From Adineta steineri (lineage: Eukaryota > Rotifera > Eurotatoria > Adinetida > Adinetidae), in contig CAJNOI010000019.1 of the NCBI GenBank assembly GCA_905250115.1, forward strand, positions 184,030 through 248,029: a stretch of 64,000 nt of DNA. The letters are read 5' to 3'. Made by a program: the position numbers and the translations under genes. The notes under the pieces are model-generated. The model was given only the letters and a program-made list of their open reading frames with translations. It made no database searches and was not told the origin of the DNA. Positions 53,913-64,000 of the stretch are shown here, in pieces (position 1 is the first letter of the stretch; each line of letters begins with the position of its first letter).

Positions 53913-54613
53913 TCATACGTCTAAGTTCGGTTGAGATGTATTTGTATCTTTACGATCTTTTCTTTTTCAGTAATAATAAGAAAAATCTATAAATAAAAAA
54001 AATTAAATTTCAACTTTCATTGGGTAAAAAACAGAACTAAAAGTTCAAAAAGTAAAAAAATATGTTCTTCAAAAACAACGTACTTCGTCTTACCAACATT
54101 GCAAGATTCATGCAAACCCCCACATGGAAAAAAAAGAATCTTTTTTAATACAGTGACATCTAACGAGAACTTAAGATATAAATATTATTTATTTTCTTTG
54201 TTCAAATTGATTCTATTCAACAAATTATTCATCTAAATGAATAACTAATATTCAATTTTAATAGTTACTTTCTCGTAGAGAAGAGTCTTGCAAACATAAA
54301 TTGTCCTGCTGCTTGTGTGTCCGCAGGGTCAAAAAAACATCAAGGACCGACTTTCAGAAAAAGACATTTCTTGAGATATTTTGATGCGGAGATATCCAAT
54401 ATGCGCCTCGCTTGTAGTGCAGAATGTGGCGATCATAAACTATTGGCTTTCCAGCATAGAAGATTACTAACACTTCACTTATTCGTTAAAGGCTCCACTG
54501 AGTAGGATGCATTTCCACGAGAAAGACCTAAGTGAGTCCTCGGACAAGCGTTACTTGTTATTAATATAATGAAGTAAAAAATTTACAATTTTGACTTGTC
54601 TATCCTTTTATCT

Positions 54614-55136
54614 TTATAAAGCAGAGATGGGCAACTCCGGGGGTACACCACTCCAACTCCACTCCAATTTTCTAAAAATTCACTTCAACTCCAACTCCAA
54701 CTCTTTCTAACTCCACTCCGATTTAATAGGTAGATTTTTTATCAATACGACTGTAAAAAATACAGATTTATCAGGAAATATTTTTATTTGAAACCAATAA
54801 GTAAAAATATGATTATCAATTTATGTTTTGTCTGTAAAACTTTGAGATCTTTATTTCAACAAATTAAGTCAACAGGAGTTAAATCGAAGTTGGAAAAAAT
54901 CACGAAAACCAACTCTACTCCAACTTCACCCATTTTTGCAAAACTCAACTCCAACTCCACTCCAAACAGACATCAACTCCACTCCAACTCCACTTCAAAC
55001 AGACATCAACTCCACTCCCACTCCACTGAGTTTTTCAAAATTTTGATCTAACTCCACTCCAACTCCAAGGAGTTAAAGTGTCAACTCCGGAGTTAACTCC
55101 AACTCCGAGTTGGAGTTGCCCATCTCTGTTATAAAG
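54614..55136. mobile_element. hAT-type MITE, copy 2 (AACTCC family)
   Basis: The element spans 54622-55128 (507 bp). Ends are CAGAGATGGGCAACTCCGG and GAGTTGGAGTTGCCCATCTCTG, inverted. A perfect 8-bp target duplication TTATAAAG flanks it at 54614-54621 and 55129-55136. The body has blocks of repeated AACTCCACTCC/CAACTCCAACTCC units at both sides and a 150-bp A/T-rich middle. Within it, ATCGAAGTTGGAAAAAATCAC resembles AATCAGAGTTGGAAAAAAGCAC of copy 1, confirming one family. No transposase coding. Confidence 0.92.
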
Positions 55137-56516
55137 CGAATATAAAATATGTTTTGATTAAAACAGGTCATGTCTATCAATTATGATAAATGTTTTATTT
55201 TTCATTCTTATTGTACTTTCGTTAGTCATCGTATGATATACGAATAATAAATCATATATGTATGTGTTGATATTAATGCGCGTGCTTATTAATTCTATTC
55301 TATTTATTTTACTATTACGCAAGACAAATCAAATAGTATACAATTTGATTTGATCTTTAGATAAAAATTCCAATATTTGTTGAACGAGATCGATTTGACT
55401 ATTTTTAGTATATGTATCTTTCAATTAAGTTGAAAATAGGAGCAAGTTTGATTGATTTACTATCATCAAATACTGAAAATAATAATCTTAAGAAGAATGT
55501 AAACATGATAAAATAAAAACAACATTCTTTCAATTTACACATTGTGTTCGACGTTTTTTAACATTATAGTCAAATAAATCATTAATCTAAAGAAAACAAC
55601 TATCGTAACCCAAAAGCTTCATTTTAAGTGTTGTTGTATACATTCCTTACAATGATTAATATAATTGAAAAATTTCAAGAACTATGATTGAATGTCTTGT
55701 GATTATACTGTGTATAACCCGTTACAATTGTATATTACTCAAGATATTCAAATAAAAAAAAATAATTTAATTTACAAATTATATATGTAGTATCTATTTC
55801 ATGAAAATCAAGTATTCATCATATCTTCTAAGTGCTCTACAGGACTCATTTATTAATATCTATGTTGAAGGTTATTTCAATATTAATAAAGAAAGGATAT
55901 GAACCATTCTCAAAATACTCATGACTCATGAGAGTTATTACTTCTTTGAAATACATACATGGACATCCTCTTAATCATACTATAAGTTTAAAAATTAGAT
56001 TTTATAATCAATTGATCTTCATTTATTTTCTCGTGCTTCATCATGTGATATCCAGGTGGTTTTCGTAGATACTATTTATATCTTATATGAAAATATTTTT
56101 TCTCTACTAAAAACATCGTTGTAATGTAATTAGATAAACTATTATATGATTGGAGAAAATTTTTAACCATTAAGAAAATATCTTCTTGACCGCTCTTAAT
56201 TTCTTTTTCTTTATTATTTATTTTATTAAATATTATTCTCTTTAATAATTTTTCAATCCTACTATTTTTTTTCTTATTATTATACGAAATTAATTATTCG
56301 TTTGTTCTAAAAACATGTGATTGCTCAATGACGAGTAAAATCTTTTCTCTGAAGGACAAACAAAATAATCATTTCTTTCCTATTTAGATATTTCAATCAT
56401 ATATATTATTACGAAGATTTTTTATTTAATCTATCTTCATCCGTTTTTCTATATCTCTTTTGATTAAAACGTGCAATTGTTTTCTTTCTTTTTCGTTTCC
56501 ATTCTTTTTTCTCTCT

Positions 56517-56548
56517 GTCCCTCCCTCTCTCTCTCTCTATTTTTCTGT
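56517..56548. repeat. (CT)n/(CCCTCT)n tract
   Basis: Pyrimidine-rich microsatellite about 110 bp upstream of the first secure WDR26 exon. Confidence 0.7.
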
Positions 56549-56656
56549 CTGTCTGTCTTTCTCTCACGTTGACTGTATGCTTTCGTATTCTAACATTTTC
56601 CCTATGAGTCATTCATTGTTCATTTTTAAACAATACTGGCCTCATCAAGTTCAGAC

Positions 56657-59394
56657 GAAGACGTGGCAGGGTGTCCACCACCCAAACGTGTGCGTCTAAA
56701 TCCGACTGCACCAATAATAATTACAAAAGATTTAAATTATTCTAATTCTCAAACAATGCATTCCTCCAATCCTGAAACTTCCCAACACTCCTTAAATTCT
56801 TCCCATGATAATAATAATACAACTGATACAAATAATCATCTTGAACGACTTAAACAACAATCACAACACTGTAATGGTAATACATATACTAATCATTCAA
56901 ATTCAATATCAACACAAACTAATTCTACACAACCAAATACACAATTATTTACAAATAGCCAAAAAGAAATCTTAAGACTTATTGGACAGCATTTACAAAG
57001 TATTGGATTAAGGTATGAAAATTATTCATATTTAAAAAAAAATTGTTTCTTTTTTTTTAGTAATACAGTTGATAGTCTTATATCTGAAAGTGGTTGTGTA
57101 CTTGAAAATGAACAAGCATCAAATTTTCGTGAACTTATTATGGCAGGCAAATGGACAGAAGTATGATTGATATTTAATTAGTTGTTTTAATTTTTTCTAC
57201 TGAATATTATTTTTAGGCACTTATAGCACTTGATAAATTGAAACAGTATATTGAAGAATTTGATGGCATATTAGTAAATATTTGACTAGTTTCAAGCAAA
57301 AAAAACTTCTTTTTGTTTTTAGCAAATGAAATATTTAATTCTTGAACAGAAATATTTTGAATTAATTGAAGATAATCAAGCAATGGAAGCACTTTATTGT
57401 TTAAGAAATGAAATTCGAACATTAAATATTCGTATTGAACGAACACATCAACTTACTGCGTACTATATTCTTAATAAAATAAAAATAAATTTTATCAAAA
57501 ATGTTTTTTTCTCTGATTTTAGATTTCTTATGTTTAATTCGATTAAAGATATGTGTAAAGCAGCTAACTGGAGTGGAAAAGGTTTAACATCAAGAGAAAA
57601 TTTAATGGAAAAATTACAAAGTAATTTATTCAAGCCTAAAGGCACCGATAACGATAATATATCGATATCGATTGACTACTTATCAGTTTAAAAGATTTCT
57701 CTTCATATGCATCATTGCTTTTTTCGTTCAAGAGACACAGTATTGGTTAAGAAATGAGTTATATAAGAAAACTTACTTAGTCCTAAAGCTATAGATTTGA
57801 ATATAACTTTGAAAAAAAAACTAATTTTTTCTTTTATTAGAATATTTTCCACCTAATATAATGTTACCACCAAAACGACTTGAATCCTTATTATCACAAG
57901 CTATTGAATTCCAACAAGATCGATGTACATATCATATCAAACCTGGAAAATTATCTATTGAAGATGTATCCTTACTTCAAGATCATGCATGTTCTAAGTA
58001 AGTATTGATTATCAAGAATAATGTTAATAATGATATTTTTCTTCTAGACAAACGTTACCCTGTGTTACAATTCAAACATTAACTGATCATACGGATGAAG
58101 TATGGTTTTGTAAATTTTCTTTTGATGGTACTAAACTTGCAACGGGGTCAAAAGATGGTAATTTGCATATATATGATGTTAATATGGTAAAATTAGAGAA
58201 AATTTTGTATGAAAAATTTGAGTTTTATTATTTTTTCTTAGGAAACATATGAATTAAAACTACAAAAACAATTTGATGGTCATTCATTTGGCATTGGTTG
58301 TATAGCTTGGTGTCCATTTAATCGTTATATAATCGCTTGTGGTACAGATGAATGTAATGAAATATGGATATGGGATATTGAAGTAATAATATATTATTTT
58401 AATAAGAAAAAACAAATCGATTCATAAATTTTTAGAAAGAAGAACAACGATCACGTATAAATCATACATCAGAAGATAGTTTGACTTGTGCTGCTTGGTT
58501 ACCATGTGGAACAAGATTTGTATGTGGTGGATCACGTGGACAATTTTATTACTGTGTATGTAAAGAAAATAAAAGAAAATAAAATTGTCTATGTTTTATA
58601 TTCTATATAGGATATTGATGGTAATGTAATTGATAGTTGGGAAGGTGTTCGTTTACAATGTTTGAGTGTAACAAATGATGGTGTTATATTAGCAGCTGAT
58701 GCACAAAAACGTATAAGTTCATATAAATTTGATAGTTTAACTGATCAACAAATGTAAGAATAGAAATATAGATTCATTAAAAGAAAAAAACAAATATATT
58801 TGTTTTATTTTTAGAATTCATGAAGATCATCCAATTATGTCATTTACAATAAGTAAAGATGGTCGTTTAGCTCTTCTCAATATTGCAACACAAGTATAAA
58901 TTTACAAAAAAATATTTTTTTTTTGGAAAATTTTATATTTATTTTTTAAAAAGGGTGTTCACCTTTGGGATTTACACGATAGACAACTTGTTCGTAAATA
59001 TCAAGGTGTAACACAAGGACATTATGTTAATCATGCAACATTTGGTGGACCTAATGAAGAATTTATTGCAAGTGGTAGCGAAGGTTTGTTTATTAATTAC
59101 TAATATATATATCTATTTTTATAATTGATTATTTATTAAATAGATTCAAAAGTTTATTTATGGCATCGAAGACAAGAACGTCCAATAATGATCTTTTCAG
59201 GTCATACACGTACTGTTAATTGTGTTTCATGGCATCCTATATTACCATTATTATTTGCTTCAGCATCCGATGATGCAACTGTTCGAATTTGGTCAACTTC
59301 TGATCATCAAATAAAAACAGGTAACAAGTTTTTATTCTTTTTTTGCCTAATATTTTATTTTATTTTTCTAGAATCATTGATTAACAGTGATTAA
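56657..59394 (+). CDS. WDR26: WDR26 (CTLH/GID E3 ligase WD-repeat subunit), 5' end unresolved
   Basis: WDR26 (yeast Gid7-like) is a substrate-engaging scaffold of the CTLH ubiquitin ligase. Fourteen exons: about 56657-57012, 57061-57160, 57217-57273, 57323-57459, 57523-57620, 57841-57997, 58048-58185, 58242-58382, 58436-58555, 58611-58753, 58815-58893, 58954-59083, 59144-59320, 59372-59394. Order: disordered Asn/Ser/Thr head with [12 protein letters not shown]; LisH ([19 protein letters not shown] segment); CTLH ([20 protein letters not shown]); [22 protein letters not shown]; then WD40 blades including [75 protein letters not shown] and [13 protein letters not shown]. An in-frame stop lies just upstream without an ATG, so the first exon probably begins at an acceptor near 56657 and the start is farther upstream, or at the ATG near 56757. 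Confidence 0.93.
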
Positions 59395-62300
59395 TTCGAC
59401 ATTTAATTCTTATGCAAATACTTGAACATTAGGACAATATTTTCTCTTTGTGAAAAACAAGAGAATTTGCATACCTATATATATATACATAATAAAAAAA
59501 AATCAGTTTTGAAATTCTTTTCTTTTTTCAATTTGCCGTTTTTTTTGTTTTCTCTTTCTCTCTCTCTTATTTTGTGCATACATAAACACTCCTTTTTTTA
59601 TATTAAATACTGCGCTGTTTATTTGAATAAAAAAAAACAAAAGATTGTATTCTTCAAATGAATAGAAATAATATTATGATATGAACTTGTTGGCAAAAAA
59701 AAATACAAAAGAAAATCATTATCTATGAATATTGATTTATTGATTGATTTTACTATTGATATAAATCTTTTGATCCAAAAAGGATTATTCTATTACATTC
59801 TTCTTCTTTTTTTATATTGTCAAAGAGAAAAGAATTATTTTTTTTAACTGGTAATCTTTATATATATATATATGAGAATGAAATCAAGGACAAACAAGAA
59901 TATTGTGGTAGTTACGTGTTATATTACTTTTTTCTTCTTCTATTGATAAATAGAAAGAATAAGTAATGATGAAAATAGTTGTGCTAATAAATCGTAATTA
60001 ATGAAGTTTGACATCATATAGATATTAAATTATTTAGTTATCGGGTTTCGACTAAGCATAAAAATCCTTGTGCTAATCATTAATCAATAGAAGGTAAAAA
60101 TTTTATTTTTATTATCATTCTATACATCACATAACGTTAGTAGAAAATCTTAATGTTTATATCATAATGAGAAATATTTTTGTTTAGAAAAATCAATGAC
60201 GAGAAAAACATATTCAATGGATTTTCAATGATAATCGATGATTTTTTGAGAAGTCCTAATATTCTTTGATGTGAATTATGATCAATAGTGAATTGATTAA
60301 TTCATGTTACAGCTGCTAGTAGTCGATTCGCATTGTCGGAAGTCACAATGATAATAACCTCTCATCGTACAAGACTTATTAGATGAATCAATATAGAGCT
60401 CTTAGAAACGTCATTTTATGTAAGAGAAAAAAAAAAATTTCTTTTTCTTTAAGACAATGGATGAACGTATTTGACATTTTGTGCTATTGTTTTTTTTCGA
60501 TATATATTAATTTCATTATAACGACAATTTGCTTTCGGGAAACATTTTTCTTATAAAACAAAAGAGTCTCGTCATGAAAATTAAATTAGCTTTCGATTTG
60601 ATCTTGATTTCCTTAATGAAATAATTATTTTATTAAATTAGAAGATCGATCATCGGTTATAAAAGATATTATAGTAATCAAAAATTCAAAATAAGTTCAA
60701 TTAATTTTTCGATATATTGATTTAACATAACTGAATAATTTATATTAATGGGGAAAACATTTGATTAAGGTATCAATATATATTGTATTTTAGCTTTCTA
60801 TTTTGTACTCGATACATAAACATTCAGTATTCGATCTCCAACTGATAATAAGAAAAATGATATAGTTTTATTTGATATTTTTAACAGCTAGATATATATA
60901 TACTAAGTTATTATTTATCTAAAACTAGCATACGGAAGAAATCAAAAACGGATAAGTACCTTGAATCGCACTAGGTAGTATCACTCTTGCATATTTATCA
61001 AGGATATAACATTTTAACGCAATAATATTGCTAAAAATGGCAACACGTGTAAATGTCTCTTACTCATGTGAAACATTAGTGTTTCTATTCAGTTTTGTTT
61101 AGAACAAGGATGCAAATAATTATTCTATTTCTTCTTTTTATTCGTTTATTTGCTGAATAGAATATGAGTATGTGTTATGCTGTTACTTGTTGCAACAATT
61201 GTTGTAGAATAGATAGATATAGCGTTTAAACAAGTTTTGCTTGATTGTTCCCAACGAGCAAATCGAAAAGAGAAGCAAATAGGGAAAAAAAAAGGAAAAT
61301 GACGACAATAATAACAAGTATTCTCTACGACAAACATGTCATGCAACGTCGTTCAGAGACAAAGAAGGATCATTGATCGTTTGTTCGTCATTCCTCTATC
61401 TTCGAAGGCAACAAAGCGAGTTTGATAGAAATAATAGACGAAGCTATAGAAAGTAGTATCTTTGTCGTTCGTGTCTTATTTGACTAATTTGCGCGTATGA
61501 AATAGACAATGTTCTATCTATTTCTATCTTTTATTTGAATTTAATACTGTCATATTCATTGTTATCGAGAGTTGTGACATTAACCTTGAGGTTATGTTAT
61601 TGTGAATACGAGCATAAAGAGTGTTCGTTAGTTAGTCTCCGAAATAAAACTATTACCGGAAATAAATGAGTACTATGCAACATTTCGCTTCGATCGTTCT
61701 CACCCAATCGGTTATATGTGTCCTTGTCACAAAAAAAAAGTGTCGTCTTCTCTATTCTAATTCATTTGTCTCATCCTGTTCTATTACACGAGTATATCGA
61801 ATAATCAACTGAACTCTTGTCACTAGTTTTTTCCCACTTCAATCTTGTTTCTTTCCCGTCATGGTTATTATTTCCAGTTCTTCTCACTTCTCTATTTCGA
61901 TTCGCAATATCGTAAATCATCTTTTTCTTCATCGTCTCCGACTATTTTTCTTTCTCTTTTTCTACAATTATTCTACTTAGATTTAGATTTAGTCTTGCCT
62001 TTTCTTTCATATTAAAAAATTCAATTGTCACCGCCGTTAAAAAGACGCTCGCCGGTTTTCTCTCAGGCTAATTGTCTGATGTCTACTAGGCTTTTTTACT
62101 TATAATTCACTCGGTAATGCCATAAAAAATCTGCCAAATTAAAATTATATAGTAATAGTCTACACATTCATGATAAATCTTAGACAACTAGTCAAACATG
62201 CATTCGTAATTCTCTCTATAATACCATTGACAATATTACTTAAAGACAAGATTAATAAATAGTTTGATTAGATTTTGCATGACTGAAATATGAACTGTCT

Positions 62301-62862
62301 TAGTACATTTATATTGTTCAAAAGATGTGTCGGAATTTTTCTCTTTGTACTTTTTTTTCTTTTTTTTTTTTTTTGAATCTATGTATGTAGATTTAAATGG
62401 AGAAATGGAAAGAAACATAATTACATGCCGATTCATTTCTTTGGATGCGCCTCGAGTCTTACGAGAACAAAACAAACTAGACCAAAAGCAGTTTTCTTTT
62501 CTTATTCTTTGTGACAACGGGAACGCGACTTCTCAAATCGGGAATGGGATCGAATTAGTTTTTCTCTCCCTCTCTCTCTCTCTTCCTCATACTCTTTCTC
62601 TCTCTCTCTCTTCTCCTCGTTCTTTCTGGCTATAGTGTGTATGTGTGTAATGTGTCAAGGACATCGATGTATTCGAGCCGATCAATCGATATGTAGAAGT
62701 TTATCGTCGCCATTGTCAAAAGAATTATCAGAAAAATAGCATAGCGAAAGAAAAAAAAAAAGAAAAGAAGTAGATTATTTCTCGATCTATTTCAGATAAA
62801 TCTCGACCTGGCAAAAGCTTATGAACGGACAAAAGAGTCGATGGTGAACACGGTTAGTGTCA
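59395..62862. other. Long spacer before the receptor gene
   Basis: About 3.4 kb, A/T-rich, nothing recognised. (TA)n near 59860-59873 and CT-rich tracts at 62560-62620 close to the receptor gene. Confidence 0.5.
62560..62620. repeat. (CT)n microsatellite
   Basis: Interrupted CT runs about 250 bp upstream of the receptor start codon, similar in kind to the tract upstream of WDR26. Confidence 0.7.
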
Positions 62863-64000
62863 ATGCCATTTTTGTTTTATCGTATATCGACATGGCTGAT
62901 CATCGAACTGGTGGCCACGTCGATATTAGTCGCATTAAATATGGTCATACCTGCTTTAATGGCATTTGGTTCATATCGTAATGTGATAAATTTTTATTTT
63001 GCAAGTGCTGCTTTATCAAGTTCATTACTTAATTGTTTATACATTTATTATCTTGTGGAAACATTACGTTCAAGAGGACTTGCTGAAAATACTTGTCGAG
63101 CTATTTATTATTTACAAACATCGTGTACAGTTGTCCTTGGTATGATTTTGATTTCTTTTTTTTTCCTCTCCTTTTCATTTATTTTCATATACAAATTGAA
63201 CAAAAAAAGAAAAAGAAAAAGAGAAACGTATCAGTCGGATTATTTTAGAATTTATTTATTTAATTTAGCTAAATAAAGTAATATTACATTAATTACATTA
63301 AGATAAATCGCTTTTTCTTTATCTTATTATTATAATAAGACACAAAATATATAACCAATATTGTACGAACTTGTTATTGATTATGAGATAAATAATAAAG
63401 AAATGAAAGTTGACAGAAAGAAAAATGTCATATTCCTTTGAGAATAGACTTTTATCATTGATTTTTAATCTATTCTAGCTTATACAATAACGGCAATGCA
63501 TGCAAATTTTGTCTTATGTTTATTATCGCCACCATCGTCCAATCAACGCCATTCAGTACGTTCCTGTTTGCGATCTTGTGGTTTTTGTTTACGTCGGTTT
63601 TTTCGTCGTTTTTGTTTTTGTCTTGTACTTGTCGTTTGGTCATTATCATTTACAGCTACAATACCATTACTTTATACAATTGATTCAAATGAAAAAACTC
63701 CAAAACCTGTTTATTGTCCTGGAACAAAACAAATCAGTTATCTTGAAGAATGGTTTGATCGTAATCGTCTCAGTCAAAGTATTATATTTAATTTAATACC
63801 ATTATTAGCAACATTATTTATATCAATAGTTGCTTTATTAAAATTATTTTATGAATGTCTTTTTTATACTTATTTACGTTGTAAAATGTCAAAATGTTTA
63901 CCATGTCGAAAAAGAACATCATCTCAACATCAACAACAAAGTTTATCCATACCAAATTCAACGTCAATGCTTTCATCATTTGGTATTATAAGTAATAGTA
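62863..64000 (+). CDS. Divergent seven-transmembrane (class A GPCR-like) receptor, cut by right edge
   Basis: Exon 1 is 62863-63139; exon 2 opens at 63479 and is still open at the window end. ATG 62863 is chosen because an in-frame TGA lies 18 bp upstream. Five hydrophobic segments are visible: TM1 (TWLIIELVATSILVALNMVI), TM2 (NFYFASAALSSSLLNCLYIYYL, resembling the class A NYFLASLAVADLL pattern but with Ser at the usual Asp), TM3 (CRAIYYLQTSCTVVLAYTIT, split by the intron), TM4 (FCFCLVLVVWSLSFTATIPL) and TM5 (SIIFNLIPLLATLFISIVAL). A Cys at the start of TM3 and one in the second outer loop (PVYCPG) fit the conserved disulphide. At the DRY position the sequence reads NFV. The second inner loop is rich in Cys and Arg. 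The third inner loop begins (RCKMSKCLPCRKR) before the edge. No ligand class can be named. Confidence 0.72.

Noticed and set aside
54317..54505. 62-codon frame with basic, Cys-containing product
   Set aside because: No splice-supported extension, no recognisable domain, in a repeat-bearing spacer.
54788..55051. 87-codon frame rich in Asn/Ser/Thr/Pro
   Set aside because: It is the MITE body read in one frame; the apparent protein repeats reflect the AACTCC DNA repeat.
57621..57691. Read-through of WDR26 exon 5 to a stop at 57691
   Set aside because: The frame continues by chance; a GTAATT donor at 57621 and acceptor at 57840 restore the family sequence [11 protein letters not shown], so this is intron.

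Overview
The window is AT-rich animal nuclear DNA. It has about 17-18 protein-coding genes built from short exons and mostly 45-65 bp GT-AG introns, with long, low-complexity, T/A-rich spacers. Orthologues of ciliary rootletin, PAR-3, Greatwall kinase, TDP-43 and WDR26 place it in Metazoa. A bdelloid rotifer or similar spiralian is my inference. It rests on tiny introns, compact gene pairs, small non-autonomous transposons, and an alpha-glucosidase that looks bacterial but carries introns. No marker in the window proves the phylum.

Layout, left to right: rootletin 5' part (-, cut by the left edge); uracil-DNA glycosylase (+) tail-to-tail with a mitochondrial Obg GTPase (-); PRMT1 (-); a TDP-43-like RNA-binding protein (-); SDHC (+); a polyQ/Ser-Arg-rich protein (-); a PA-TM-RING ubiquitin ligase (-); PAR-3 spread over 5.8 kb (-); a PACSIN-like F-BAR protein (+); a protein with MATH-like modules (-); an EF-hand protein (-) head-to-head with a small Tyr/Pro/Ser-rich protein (+); a large unrecognised acidic/coiled-coil protein (-); Greatwall/MASTL (-); a GH13 alpha-glucosidase with a long disordered tail (-); WDR26 (+); and the first part of a divergent seven-transmembrane receptor (+, cut by the right edge).

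The genes do not form one pathway. They are a housekeeping and regulatory mix: DNA repair, mitochondrial ribosome and respiration, arginine methylation, RNA binding, polarity, mitosis, ubiquitin ligation and membrane curvature. The accessory content is in the spacers and in one PAR-3 intron. There are two copies of a hAT-type MITE whose body is built of AACTCC-like units and which carry 8-bp target duplications. There is also a 202-bp near-perfect hairpin element with a 9-bp duplication, and two older, more diverged foldback elements. I saw no rRNA, convincing tRNA, CRISPR array or complete transposase.

I did not find a clearly new multi-gene system. The strongest candidates for something undescribed are the glucosidase with its appended tail, the TDP-43 with no visible N-terminal domain and a Gln/His tail, the receptor lacking the DRY motif, and the MITE families. 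Exon boundaries were worked out by eye from splice signals, frame continuity and family similarity; most should be within a few bases, but 5' ends are the least certain.
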